The notes: generated by a model from the sequence alone, not told the origin. A stretch of DNA of 54,395 nucleotides from Massilia sp. Root335 (GCF_001425685.1 NZ_LMCY01000037.1:197458-251852), one strand, 5' to 3'. Positions 43,267-51,533 are shown, counted from the first letter of the stretch. Translations and numbers: made by a program.

Positions 43267-43791
43267 TCAGTCCGTGGACGCGGGCGCGGCGGCAGCAGCT
43301 AGAGGCGTGCGCCGGGCGGCGCGGCGTTCGGCGAAGAAGGCCTTGAGCATGGCGCTGGCTTCATCGGCCAGCACGCCGCCGACGACGTCCGTGTGGTGGT
43401 TCAACTGCTCCAGCGCGAACAGGTCGAGGATGGAGCCGCACACGCCCGTCTTCGGGTCCGGGGCGGCATACACGACGCGCGCCAGGCGCGCATGCATCAT
43501 GGCGCCCGAGCACATCGCGCACGGCTCCAGCGTGACGTACAGTTCGCAGCCCGGCAGGCGGTAATTGCCGAGCTTTTCCGCGGCCGCGCGCAGGGCGACG
43601 ATTTCCGCGTGCGCCGTCGGGTCGTGGCGGCCGATCGGCTGGTTGAAGCCGGCGGCGACGACCTCGCCATCGCGCACGACGACGGCGCCCACGGGCACCT
43701 CGCCCGCCGCCCAGGCCTTGCGCGCTTCCTGCAGCGCCAGGCCCATCCAGGCGGCGTCGTCCGGGTCGGCGATGGCGATCGGGTCAGGCAT
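43267..43791 (-). CDS. tadA: tRNA-specific adenosine deaminase
   Basis: The 174-residue zinc enzyme changes adenosine 34 of tRNA-Arg(ACG) to inosine and is usually essential. The active site is visible as DPTAHAEIVALRAAA (zinc His and proton-shuttling Glu) and LEPCAMCSGAMMHARL (two zinc Cys). GVCGSILDLFALEQLNHHTD is the usual RNA-facing end; an Ala-rich tail makes it slightly long. ATG 43791 lies inside the end of queD with an 8-base overlap. Confidence 0.94.
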   Translation of the reverse strand: MPDPIAIADPDDAAWMGLALQEARKAWAAGEVPVGAVVVRDGEVVAAGFNQPIGRHDPTAHAEIVALRAAAEKLGNYRLPGCELYVTLEPCAMCSGAMMHARLARVVYAAPDPKTGVCGSILDLFALEQLNHHTDVVGGVLADEASAMLKAFFAERRAARRTPLAAAAAPASTD

Positions 43792-44230
43792 CCGTGATTT
43801 CGGCCCAGCAGTTCGGCGTTTCGTGCAGCACGAGCTTTTGCAGGCGCAGCCCGGTGCCGTAGCGGTCCTTGTAGACGGCCTTGAGGATGTTCCACGCCAC
43901 CTGCGCGAGGTTCTCGACGGTCGGGATGCGGTCGATCACGACGGTCTTGTGGCCCGGCAGGCTGGCGAGGAAGCCGCGCACGGACTCGTCCTTCTCATAG
44001 ACGAGGAAGGCATGGTCCCAGACGTCGACGAGGTGCTCCTTCGCGAGCGCCTTGATGTCCGAGAAATCCATGATCATGCCGTTGTCGGAGTTGCCTTCGA
44101 CGTCGATGACGGCGCCGGTCAGCGTGATTTCCAGCGTGTAGCGGTGGCCGTGCAGGTTGCGGCACTGGCTCTTGTGGTCGGGGATGCGGTGGCCGGCGTC
44201 GAATTCCAGCTTGCGGGTAATGGTCAGCAT
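43784..44230 (-). CDS. queD: 6-carboxy-5,6,7,8-tetrahydropterin synthase
   Basis: The 148-residue enzyme makes carboxytetrahydropterin from dihydroneopterin triphosphate for the 7-deazaguanine (queuosine) pathway. The zinc histidines are in FDAGHRIPD and CRNLHGHRYTLEI, the catalytic Cys is in SQCRNLHGH, and WDHAFLVY, VIDRIPTVENLA and KLVLHETPNCWAEI complete the fold. Its product is used by QueE, encoded seven bases upstream. queC and queF were not found here. Confidence 0.95.
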   Translation of the reverse strand: MLTITRKLEFDAGHRIPDHKSQCRNLHGHRYTLEITLTGAVIDVEGNSDNGMIMDFSDIKALAKEHLVDVWDHAFLVYEKDESVRGFLASLPGHKTVVIDRIPTVENLAQVAWNILKAVYKDRYGTGLRLQKLVLHETPNCWAEITDA

Positions 44231-44237
44231 GTGTGCT

Positions 44238-44873
44238 TCAGGGAATGTTCAGGAGTTTATGGGTCTGGAGGCTGAGCTTCCACCTGGGATTGCGGCGGCA
44301 CGTGTCGATGGCCAGTTGGGTGTTGAACCGGGCCAGCGGACCGTCCATCGGCTGGACGAAGAAATTCTCGAAATCCAGGTGCTCATAGGCGGACAGGTCC
44401 TGCCCCGCCTGCGGGATGACGACCTTGATTTCGTTGCCGCGCTCGACCACCAGCGTCGAGCCCACCTTGGGGCTCACGCAGATCCAGTCCACGCCGGCCG
44501 GCACGGGCAAGGTGCCGTTCGTCTCGATGGCGATCGTGAAGCCGACCGCGTGCATGGCATCGATCAGCGCGGCGTCCAGCTGCAACAGCGGCTCGCCGCC
44601 CGTGAACACGACGTATTTGCTGGCCGGATAGGTGTCTGGCCACAGGCTGGCGATGTCCGTGGCCAGGCTGGCGGCGTCCTTGAACTTGCCGCCGCGTTCG
44701 CCGTCCGTGCCGACGAAATCGGTATCGCAGAACTGGCAGACGGCCGTGGCGCGGTCGCTCTCGCGTCCCGTCCACAGGTTGCAGCCGGAAAAGCGGCAGA
44801 ACACGGCCGGCCGGCCGGCATGGGCGCCCTCGCCCTGCAGGGTATAGAAGATCTCTTTGATGCTGTAAGTCAC
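44238..44873 (-). CDS. queE: 7-carboxy-7-deazaguanine synthase
   Basis: The 211-residue radical-SAM enzyme converts the QueD product to carboxydeazaguanine. The cluster motif is the long form C-x14-C-x2-C (from FSGCNLW to VCQFCD), as known for the Burkholderia-type QueE, in place of the usual C-x3-C-x2-C. FTGGEPLLQLD binds S-adenosylmethionine, and IAIETNGTLPVP and VSPKVGS line the site. ATG 44873 starts the minus-strand queE-queD-tadA run. A consensus -10 lies 35 bases upstream. No preQ1 riboswitch was recognised. Confidence 0.95.
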   Translation of the reverse strand: MTYSIKEIFYTLQGEGAHAGRPAVFCRFSGCNLWTGRESDRATAVCQFCDTDFVGTDGERGGKFKDAASLATDIASLWPDTYPASKYVVFTGGEPLLQLDAALIDAMHAVGFTIAIETNGTLPVPAGVDWICVSPKVGSTLVVERGNEIKVVIPQAGQDLSAYEHLDFENFFVQPMDGPLARFNTQLAIDTCRRNPRWKLSLQTHKLLNIP

Positions 44874-44907
44874 GGTAAAAATCCGGGGAAGTTCGCGTCA
44901 ACCTTCC

Positions 44908-44913
44908 ATTATA
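44908..44913 (-). promoter_or_regulatory. Probable -10 element of queE-queD-tadA
   Basis: On the minus strand this reads TATAAT, 35 bases before the queE ATG. The -35 region is not recognisable. The gap to 45075 is otherwise empty. Confidence 0.4.
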
Positions 44914-45075
44914 CCGCGTTGGCACGGGGGCGCAGAAGCGGCCCGCTTTTGGCTGCGACGTGCCGTAAAGACGTCAAAATTGACGACGAGCAAAAACGCG
45001 TCGTTCGGAAAGTCGTACCTTTGAATACGGAAAGTTCCTAATCGCGTCGTCCTAGTCCTCGTCGAAGGGATCGTC

Positions 45076-45561
45076 ATGAAAACCGTGCTGCTCCAGTCGC
45101 TGCGCGTCACCCTCGGGGCCCTGCTGGTGCTGACCCTGTGGATCGGGTTCGCCGGCCATGCCCGCGTGCTCGCCATGCCCGAGCGCATGCAGGCGGGCGT
45201 TCTGGTACTCGTGATGATGGGCGTGCTGTTCGCCGCGCTGTTCCGGCGTGTGCGCAGCGAAGACCGGATCGCGCGCCTGGAGGCTGCGCTGTGCCGCGAA
45301 CAGAAGGCGCGCAGCCAGGCCGACCAGGCGCTGGCGGAGTCCGACATGCTGCTGGGCCGTCTGACGGGCGGCGCCGAAGCCCGCCGCGGCAGCCTCGATC
45401 CGCTCGCGCAGCTGGTGGCGATCCAGTCCGAGCTGCTGCAGGTGCGCCGCCAGTACGCGCTCGAAGATCCGCTGCTGGCCTCGCGCATCGACTTGTTGTG
45501 TACCCGCGTCGACCGGGTCGCCCACGCGATCGTCTCGGCCCACGCTTTCGACCCGGGGTGA
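45076..45561 (+). CDS. Small membrane protein with coiled coil
   Basis: The 161-residue protein has two membrane segments (residues about 8-26 and 41-58: LGALLVLTLWIGFAG and MQAGVLVLVMMGVLFAALF), then a helical cytosolic part (IARLEAALCREQKARSQADQ) likely to form a coiled coil. The start is ATG 45076 behind GAAGGG. I do not recognise the family. It precedes a diguanylate cyclase by 110 bases on the same strand and could be a membrane partner of it. Confidence 0.7.
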   Translation: MKTVLLQSLRVTLGALLVLTLWIGFAGHARVLAMPERMQAGVLVLVMMGVLFAALFRRVRSEDRIARLEAALCREQKARSQADQALAESDMLLGRLTGGAEARRGSLDPLAQLVAIQSELLQVRRQYALEDPLLASRIDLLCTRVDRVAHAIVSAHAFDPG

Positions 45562-45671
45562 AGCACCGCTGATCTCTCTTGCTAAAGATCAAGGGGGCGC
45601 CATTGTCCGGGGCGCACAATCGGTTCTCGTCAGCAAGTAATTGCTCAACAGACAGAACCGAAGGACGCCTC

Positions 45672-46676
45672 ATGACAAGCACAACAACAATACAGCGCCT
45701 CATGGATTCCTCGGGCGCGACCGGCGCGCCGGTCGCTGCTGATCGCGCTTTCTCGCACCAGCTGATGGAGACGCTGGCCATTCCCATCTTCGTCCTCGAC
45801 ACGACGTCCCGCGTGATGTTGTGGAATCGCGCGTGCGAACGCCTGACGGGCGTGCCCGCGCACGAGATCATCGGCACGCGCGAGCACTGGCGCAGCTTTT
45901 TCGAAGACCGCCGCCCTACCCTCGCCGACCTGCTGATCGAAGAGCGCGCCGCGGAAGCGGGCCGGATCCAGTCGCGTCACGGCCTGGCCGACGATACGCA
46001 CCTGTCGGCCGAGAGCTGGTGCGACATGCCGCGCCTTGGCCGGCGGCGCTATCTCGCGGCCGACGCCTGTCCCATCTACGACGACCGGGGCCGGCTGGCG
46101 GCCGTCGTCGAGACGCTGCGCGACATGACGGACGAAAAGCTGGCCCAGATCGCCCTCGAACAACTGGCCACGCGCGACGGCCTGACCGGCCTGGCCAACC
46201 GCCGCTGCTTCGACGAGACCCTGCACGCCGAATGGGCGCGCGCGCTGCGCCAGCGCCAGCCGCTCTCGCTGCTGATGGTGGACGTCGACAATTTCAAGGC
46301 CTATAACGATGCGAACGGCCACCTGGGCGGCGACGAATGCCTCAAGCGCATCGCCACGGCCGTCGCGAGCGAAATGCGCGCGAACGACCTCGTGGCGCGC
46401 TACGGCGGCGAGGAATTCGCCGTCATCCTGCCGAACCAGTCCCTGAAAGGCGCGGCCAGCGTGGCCGAGCGCATCCGTACCCGCGTCGAACAACTGCAGG
46501 TCCCGAACCGCCTGGCGGACGGACAGCACGTCACCGTCTCCATCGGCGCGGCCACCGCCATCGCCGCCCCCGACAACAGCGCCAGCGAACTGGTCGCCAT
46601 CGCCGACGCCGCGCTGTACCGCGCCAAACACATGGGCAGGAACCGGATCAGCCTGCCGCTGACCGAGCCGGCCTGA
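45672..46676 (+). CDS. PAS-GGDEF diguanylate cyclase
   Basis: The 334-residue soluble protein has one PAS domain (IPIFVLDTTSRVMLWNRACE then LTGVPAHEIIG, residues about 30-150) and a GGDEF domain (160-330). The active-site motif is GGEEF in ARYGGEEFAVIL. RAND, five residues upstream, is an intact RxxD inhibitory site, so product feedback by cyclic di-GMP is expected. DGLTGLANRRCFDE and LLMVDVDNFKAYND fit a working enzyme. The PAS domain would sense a ligand or redox signal. ATG 45672 follows AAGGA. Confidence 0.93.
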   Translation: MTSTTTIQRLMDSSGATGAPVAADRAFSHQLMETLAIPIFVLDTTSRVMLWNRACERLTGVPAHEIIGTREHWRSFFEDRRPTLADLLIEERAAEAGRIQSRHGLADDTHLSAESWCDMPRLGRRRYLAADACPIYDDRGRLAAVVETLRDMTDEKLAQIALEQLATRDGLTGLANRRCFDETLHAEWARALRQRQPLSLLMVDVDNFKAYNDANGHLGGDECLKRIATAVASEMRANDLVARYGGEEFAVILPNQSLKGAASVAERIRTRVEQLQVPNRLADGQHVTVSIGAATAIAAPDNSASELVAIADAALYRAKHMGRNRISLPLTEPA

Positions 46677-46691
46677 GCCGACTCCTCGCGG

Positions 46692-48932
46692 TCACAACGT
46701 GGCGCGGTCCCACCCGTGCCGCACGGCCGCCTTCATCTTGTCCCAGGTCGACGCGCTGTCCTTGCCATAGCGCGCATCCCAATCCGAACGCAGGTCGTTT
46801 TCGACGTCGGACCAGTCGCGGTTGCGGTATCGGACGTCATTGCGCATCTGGGCGCCGTAGCGGTAGGCCGGGGCGGTGTCGTCGTAGCTCGTGCCGGTCG
46901 ATGAATACGTGTCCGACCAGTGGGTGCGGTAGTGGGTATCGTCGTCCGTGCCGGCCGTCTCGCCCGTCATCTTGTCCCAGCCGTGGCGCACGGCCGCCTT
47001 GATGCGCTCCCAGGCCGACGGCTCGTCGTGCGCGCCGTACTTGCTGTGCCAGTCGTTCTTGAGGTCGCCCTCGACGTCGTCCCACGCGCGATCGCGGTAA
47101 GCGTCGCTGCTGCGCATTTCGTTACCGTAGCGGTAGGCCGGCGCCACGTCGTCGTAGTCGGTGCCGGAGGCGGCGTAGGTCGACTCGTAGTGCGTGTGGT
47201 AGTAGGTCGACTCGTCCATGTCCGGCGTAATCTTGTTCCAGCCATGGCGCACGGCGTCCTTGAATTTGTCCCACGTCGACGTCCCGCTCGTGTAGCGCGA
47301 TTCCCAGTCGGCCTTGAGGTCGGCCTGGGCATCGTCCCAGTGGCGGCTGCGGTACTTCTGCAGGCGGCGCGCTTCGTCGCCGTAGCGGTAGGCCGGCAGG
47401 TAGTCGTCGTACTTGTCGGACGCGTTCGAGTACTTCGCGTTCCAGTGGCTGCGGTAATAGCTGTCGTCGTCGATGTCCGGCGTGATCTTGTCCCAGCCGC
47501 GGCGCACGGCGGCCTTGAACTTGTCCCACGTCGACGCGCCCGGATGGCGCTTGTCCCAGTCGCTCCTGAGGTCGGATTCGACCTCGTCCCACGAGCGGTC
47601 GCGGTACCTGGTGCTCGTGCGCATCTCGGTGCCGTAGCGGTAAGCGGGTGCGTATTCGTCGAAGCCGGCGCCCAGGCTCGAGTAATTGTCGTGCCAGTCG
47701 GAGTGATACCAGTCGTCCTCGTCCATGTCCGGCTTGAAGCGGTCCCAGCCGTGGCGCACGGCGGCCTTGAACTTGTCCCAGGTCGAGGCGCCCGGATTGC
47801 GCGCTTCCCAATCGCTGCGCAGGGTCTGCTCGACGTCGGACCAGTCGCGGTCGCGGTATTTCTCGTCGCGGCGCATCTCGTTGCCGAAGCGGTAGGCCGG
47901 CGCGTAGTCGTCGTAGCTGCCGCCCCCGCTCGCGTAATTCCGGTTCCAGTCGTTGCGGAACGTGTCGTCGTACGTGCTGTCCGCGCCCGTGTCGCGGGAG
48001 TACACGCGCACGTTGCCGCGCGCGCCCACGTCGCGCTGCTGCGAGCCGCTCAGGGTCGAATCGCGCTGGAGCGAGCCGGAACGGTTGCCCATCATCGCGG
48101 TGCCGCCCAGCGACGTGTCGTCCGAGCCGGGGATCGACGCCGTACCCTGCAGCGTCGAGCCGCTCTGGTTCAGCGAGCCGCCCTGCGCCGACTGGAGCGA
48201 CGAACCCGTCGCCGGATTCTGCGCCGAGCTCTGCGTGCCGCTCAGGGTATTGCCGCCGGTGGCGCTGTCCATCGAGCCGCCCGACTGCTCGTTGGCGCCC
48301 TGCGGCTCTTCGTAGGTCTGGCCCTTGGGAACCGGGTCGTTGATGTTCTGCATGCCGAAGAAATTGCGGTCGTCGTGCCCGGTGAACTGCAGCGAACCCG
48401 GCTCCGTGCCCGCTGGCGTGCCCTGGTACGAACCGGACGACGATGCCGTCGACCCGCTGGCGGAACCCATGCCGCCGGACTGCGCCGACATGCTGCCCGA
48501 CTGCTGCAGGCCGGCCGACGCGGGGGGCGACGCGGCGGCCGCGCCGCGCGTCCACTCGTCATGGTGTTCGTCGATGTCGACGGGACCGAAGCGCTCGATG
48601 ATGTCCGCCGCGCGCTCCACTTCCGGCTCCGAGTCCGTCGTCAGGGTGAGCACGTGGTGGCCGCGCGTGACGGCGTACGAATACTTCATCGCGTGCTCGT
48701 TCGTGTCGGAGCCGAACAGGGTCGTGAAGAAATGCTTGAGCGAGGCGCCGAAGCCTTCCTCGTGTTCGCCGGCCAGCCGTTCATCCTCGCCGGTGACGCT
48801 GTTCGACTGGCCCGTGGGATCGGCACTCGAGATGCTCACATCGGTGCGCGCAAAGCCCGAGGCCAGCAATTCGTCCAGGGCGTTCCGGGCATCGCTTCGA
48901 TTGTCGAAGACTGCTACTAGGGTATGTCGCAT
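46692..48932 (-). CDS. Five-repeat stress-type protein with GS17M-like N-terminus
   Basis: The 746-residue protein has three parts. Residues 1-120 (MRHTLVAVFDNRSDARNALD, GHHVLTLTTDSE, RAADIIERFGPVDIDEH) resemble the general-stress 17M-like domain. Residues 125-310 are a Gly-Ser-Gln-Thr-rich disordered spacer. Residues 341-746 are five tandem units of about 85 residues with DYAPAYRYG, YRDRDWSDVE, LRSDWEAR, STWDKFKAAVRHGWD and SDWHDNYSS. There is no signal peptide or membrane segment. The aromatic-acidic repeats suggest a binding or scaffolding role under stress, but no function is known to me. ATG 48932 follows GGAGGAAAC. Confidence 0.85.
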   Translation of the reverse strand: MRHTLVAVFDNRSDARNALDELLASGFARTDVSISSADPTGQSNSVTGEDERLAGEHEEGFGASLKHFFTTLFGSDTNEHAMKYSYAVTRGHHVLTLTTDSEPEVERAADIIERFGPVDIDEHHDEWTRGAAAASPPASAGLQQSGSMSAQSGGMGSASGSTASSSGSYQGTPAGTEPGSLQFTGHDDRNFFGMQNINDPVPKGQTYEEPQGANEQSGGSMDSATGGNTLSGTQSSAQNPATGSSLQSAQGGSLNQSGSTLQGTASIPGSDDTSLGGTAMMGNRSGSLQRDSTLSGSQQRDVGARGNVRVYSRDTGADSTYDDTFRNDWNRNYASGGGSYDDYAPAYRFGNEMRRDEKYRDRDWSDVEQTLRSDWEARNPGASTWDKFKAAVRHGWDRFKPDMDEDDWYHSDWHDNYSSLGAGFDEYAPAYRYGTEMRTSTRYRDRSWDEVESDLRSDWDKRHPGASTWDKFKAAVRRGWDKITPDIDDDSYYRSHWNAKYSNASDKYDDYLPAYRYGDEARRLQKYRSRHWDDAQADLKADWESRYTSGTSTWDKFKDAVRHGWNKITPDMDESTYYHTHYESTYAASGTDYDDVAPAYRYGNEMRSSDAYRDRAWDDVEGDLKNDWHSKYGAHDEPSAWERIKAAVRHGWDKMTGETAGTDDDTHYRTHWSDTYSSTGTSYDDTAPAYRYGAQMRNDVRYRNRDWSDVENDLRSDWDARYGKDSASTWDKMKAAVRHGWDRATL
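46695..47912 (-). repeat. Five tandem ~255-bp coding repeats
   Basis: Units cover residues 341-424, 425-508, 509-593, 594-683 and 684-746 (the last ends after the WDK helix). A partial sixth copy of the unit's end (FRNDWNRNYAS) precedes the first. Identity between units is roughly half at the protein level, so the expansion is not recent. Confidence 0.9.
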
Positions 48933-48948
48933 GATGTTTCCTCCGCTG

Positions 48949-49086
48949 TCATCGTGTGGGGTTGCCGACCCTGCCGAAGCGCGCCACGCCGACCTGCTCG
49001 CCGCCGAGCATGACGTATTCCGCGTGGAGATCCTCGTGCAGGTACTGGTCGAGAGTACTCCAAAGCGGCCGCGTTGCGCGCACCAT
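48949..49086 (-). CDS. Possible 45-residue small protein
   Basis: This short frame begins at ATG 49086, four bases after AAGGGG, and ends at TGA 48949-48951, 16 bases before the start of the five-repeat stress gene on the same strand. It reads MVRATRPLWSTLDQYL, then HEDLHAEYVMLGGEQVG, then VARFGRVGNPTR. The upstream terminator at 49119-49141 separates it from the next gene, so it would open the stress-gene transcript. It is too short to be sure. Confidence 0.4.
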   Translation of the reverse strand: MVRATRPLWSTLDQYLHEDLHAEYVMLGGEQVGVARFGRVGNPTR

Positions 49087-49118
49087 TGACCCCTTACAAC
49101 TCATGCGTATCCCGCCAC

Positions 49119-49141
49119 GAAAAACGGGCCGCGCGGCCCGT
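49119..49141 (-). terminator. Rho-independent terminator
   Basis: ACGGGCCGC and GCGGCCCGT (49124-49141) form a perfect palindrome that, on the minus strand, runs into TTTTT. It lies 70 bases past the stop of the 85-residue gene at 49212-49469 and should end that transcript. Confidence 0.8.
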
Positions 49142-49211
49142 GTTATCGATGACTTCGGTGAGTCCGCGCACCGACCGGCCCGCGGCTTGCCGGCCGGCGC
49201 GTGCGGTGCGG

Positions 49212-49469
49212 TCAGCCGAACGGATTCGCCACCGTCTTGACGTCCGGCGGCGGCAGGCGGTCCGGCAGGTCCCGCCCTTCCAGCCCGGCCACGATCCGGC
49301 CCAGCAGGTCGTGCAGCTGGCGCGCCCTGGCCAGGCCGTCCTTGTCGGCCGTGAGGTCGACGTCGCCCGAGATCGTGATCCGGTCGAGCCGGTTCTCCAG
49401 CATCAGGTTGCCGATCTCCACGACGTCGGCCTCGTTCGCGTACGGTGCGAAATTCGGTTTGCTGCTCAT
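49212..49469 (-). CDS. Small protein of unknown function
   Basis: The 85-residue soluble protein starts at ATG 49469 behind GAGAGGAG. It reads MSSKPNFAPYANEADVVEIG, then NLMLENRLDRITISGDVDLT, then a helix (KDGLARARQLHDLLGRIVAG) and a proline-rich end. The middle has the alternation of a beta hairpin. I do not recognise the family. It follows the nuclease gene by ten bases and is probably on the same transcript, which ends at the terminator near 49130. Confidence 0.7.
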   Translation of the reverse strand: MSSKPNFAPYANEADVVEIGNLMLENRLDRITISGDVDLTADKDGLARARQLHDLLGRIVAGLEGRDLPDRLPPPDVKTVANPFG

Positions 49470-49479
49470 GGCTCTCCTC

Positions 49480-50349
49480 TCAATGGCGGTTGCGGTTGCG
49501 GGGCGGCTTGTCGTGGATTTCGGGCAGGTCCAGCACGCGCTCCTTCTCGGCGTCGGTCAGCGCGGGCAGCAGGTTGATGCCGATGATGCGTTCCAGTTCA
49601 GGGATCGGGATCACGTTCGCCTTCGCGTCCGGCGCGTTCTCGACGAACCAGGCGGCGCCGGCGCGCTGGCGCGGGCTGTACACGAGTTTATACAAATGGG
49701 TCGGCACGAGCACGTTGCCGATCTTGCGCAGGTCCGAGCCGAGGAAGGCCGGCCCGGTGACGACGTACAGGTCGCCCTCCTGCTTTGCCATCCTGCGCAC
49801 GGCGCCTTCGATGCCGGCCCACAGGTTGCGGTTGTTCTCGCCGTTCTGCGGCACGATGTTGGCGAGGCTGAAGCTGTCGCGCTGGCTGTCGCGGTCCGGC
49901 ATGTCGCCGTTCGGCGCCATATGGCCGCGGTCGTAGCCGCTGCGCGCGTAGTCCGACAGTTCGGCGCGCTGGTCCGACTGCAGGCGCGGCTCCGAATGGA
50001 AGGAATTTTCGCGCGACAATTCCTGCGCCGCCGCGATGTTTTGCGCCTGCAGGTGTTCCGCCGACCACAGCGGCGTGCGCGTGATCCCGGAGTGCAGCAC
50101 GCTGAAGACGTTGAAGCACAGGGCTTCGGTGGCTTTGCCCAGCTTCGGATTCGTGATCCGCGGCGCCTCCCCGTCGACGAAATGGTCGTTGCAGGATTGC
50201 GGCCGCGGCGCGCCGCCGCCCCGCGCCACGGCCGCCCCCGCGTCGGCATGGGCACGGGCGTCCGGCCGATGCGGGGATTCGCGGTGGCAGGCGCCGAGCG
50301 ACAGCAGGGATGCCAGCACGAGAGCCGGCGTGAACAACTTCTTAAGCAT
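49480..50349 (-). CDS. DNA/RNA non-specific endonuclease lipoprotein
   Basis: The 289-residue protein has a lipoprotein signal (VLASLLSLGAC, Cys21), a short linker, then the Serratia-nuclease-type domain. The catalytic motif is DRGHMAPNGDM, followed by SFSLANIVPQNGENNRNLW with the metal-binding Asn, and YVVTGPAFLG and VPTHLYKLVY. It should degrade DNA and RNA without sequence choice in the periplasm or at the surface, using Mg. Such enzymes help gain nutrients from nucleic acids. An inhibitor gene was not recognised nearby. Confidence 0.92.
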   Translation of the reverse strand: MLKKLFTPALVLASLLSLGACHRESPHRPDARAHADAGAAVARGGGAPRPQSCNDHFVDGEAPRITNPKLGKATEALCFNVFSVLHSGITRTPLWSAEHLQAQNIAAAQELSRENSFHSEPRLQSDQRAELSDYARSGYDRGHMAPNGDMPDRDSQRDSFSLANIVPQNGENNRNLWAGIEGAVRRMAKQEGDLYVVTGPAFLGSDLRKIGNVLVPTHLYKLVYSPRQRAGAAWFVENAPDAKANVIPIPELERIIGINLLPALTDAEKERVLDLPEIHDKPPRNRNRH

Positions 50350-50520
50350 GATGATTCGACAAAATCAAAGAGTGTGTCATTTTATCCGACGCGCGCTTGC
50401 CCTTCCTCAGGAGTCTCCATATTGCATGCGCGCGCACGCTTCGACACAATTCCCTGCATTTCCGTCCGGAATGCTATAAGATTACGCTTTCAAAAAGCTA
50501 AGTATATTTGTCCAAACACG

Positions 50521-50919
50521 ATGGCGATGGATAACCCCTCCATACCTGAGGACCTCCGGCGCTTTGTGCTGACCAGCATCCCTTCGGTTCCGTTCCTGGA
50601 GGCACTGCTGCTGATGCGCGCGGATCCGAACCAGGCATGGCGCCGCGACACGCTGGCGCGTCGGCTGTACGTCCGCGAAAAGACTGCGGAAGACTTGCTG
50701 GCCGAGCTGTGCACGGCCCGCATCGCCGTTCCCTGCCCCGAGCCCGGGGCGGAAGGCTACCGCTATGACCCGGCGGACGCCGGGCTGCGCGAGCGCATCG
50801 ACCGCGTGGCCGACCTGTACGCGACCCATCTGGTCGAAGTGACCCACCTGATCCACTCCTCCCTCGACCGCAAGGCCCAGCAGTTTGCGGACGCCTTCAA
50901 ATGGCGAAAGGACTCATGA
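50521..50919 (+). CDS. Small winged-helix-like protein of unknown role
   Basis: The 132-residue soluble protein starts at ATG 50521 (ATG 50527 is also possible). IPSVPFLEALLLMRADPNQA, WRRDTLARRLYVREKTAEDL and LAELCTARIAVPCPEPGAEG look like a winged helix, and DPADAGLRERIDRVADLY with the end is helical. It may be a regulator. Its stop overlaps the next start, and two small membrane proteins follow, so the three form one cassette. Confidence 0.75.
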   Translation: MAMDNPSIPEDLRRFVLTSIPSVPFLEALLLMRADPNQAWRRDTLARRLYVREKTAEDLLAELCTARIAVPCPEPGAEGYRYDPADAGLRERIDRVADLYATHLVEVTHLIHSSLDRKAQQFADAFKWRKDS

Positions 50920-51176
50920 TGGCGATTACCATCTATGTGCTGTGCACCCTGACGTCGCTTGCCTGCGCCTGGCTGCTGCTGGGCAGCTATCGGCGCACCG
51001 GCCACCGTCTCCTGTTCTGGAGCGGCACCTCGTTTGTGGCGATGACTGTGAACAATGTTTTCCTGGTGCTCGACAAGGTCGTGTTTCCCGACGTGTACCT
51101 CCTCCCCGTGCGCCAGGTATCCGCACTCGTGTCCGTACTTCTTTTGCTGTACGGCCTGATTTACGAGAAGGAATGA
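50916..51176 (+). CDS. Small membrane protein, DUF5985-like
   Basis: The protein is about 86 residues with three membrane segments: ITIYVLCTLTSLACAWLLLG, LFWSGTSFVAMTVNNVFLVL and VSALVSVLLLLYGLIY. It starts at ATG 50916 in a 4-base overlap with the preceding gene (ATG 50919 is equally possible). It resembles the DUF5985 group, which often occurs as adjacent pairs, and the next gene is similar in size and plan. Function unknown. Confidence 0.75.
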   Translation: MMAITIYVLCTLTSLACAWLLLGSYRRTGHRLLFWSGTSFVAMTVNNVFLVLDKVVFPDVYLLPVRQVSALVSVLLLLYGLIYEKE

Positions 51177-51177
51177 C

Positions 51178-51471
51178 ATGCGCAATGAATTGAACGACCT
51201 GTTTGCCGGCGGCATCGCCATGGCCTCCTTCGTCATCGCGCTGTGCTTCCTGCGCTTCTGGCGCAGTTCGCGCGACCGGTTCTTCCTGTATTTCGCGCTG
51301 TCGTTCGGCATCGAGGGCGTGCATCGGGTCGTGTCCGCGCTGTCGTACGACGACAACGAGGACTCCCCGCTGCACTATCTTGTCCGGCTGCTGGCCTATG
51401 GCCTGATCCTGTGGGCGATCCTGGAAAAGAACCTGCCCGCCCGCGGCGGGCGGCGCGACGGCGGAAATTAG
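51178..51471 (+). CDS. Second small membrane protein, DUF5985-like
   Basis: The 97-residue protein has three membrane segments (GGIAMASFVIALCFLRFW, FFLYFALSFGIEGVHRVVSA and YLVRLLAYGLILWAILEK) joined by the conserved-looking RFWRSSRDRFFLYFALSF. It begins one base after the preceding stop. Two related membrane proteins plus a winged-helix-like protein form the cassette at 50521-51471. Function unknown; a charged basic end (ARGGRRDGG) is cytosolic. Confidence 0.75.
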   Translation: MRNELNDLFAGGIAMASFVIALCFLRFWRSSRDRFFLYFALSFGIEGVHRVVSALSYDDNEDSPLHYLVRLLAYGLILWAILEKNLPARGGRRDGGN

Positions 51472-51533
51472 CGTGCGCCCGGCCGCCGTCCCCTGCGCCA
51501 TAATCGGCCGCGACACCATTCGAGGAGGACGGC

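Noticed and set aside
44874..45075. preQ1 riboswitch before queE
   Set aside because: No typical short stem with an A-rich tail next to the ribosome binding site could be found; the leader is too short after the -10 element.
46920..48920. 666-codon + frame opposite the five-repeat protein
   Set aside because: It mirrors the repeats of the minus-strand gene, which has a good ribosome binding site and a recognised N-terminal domain.
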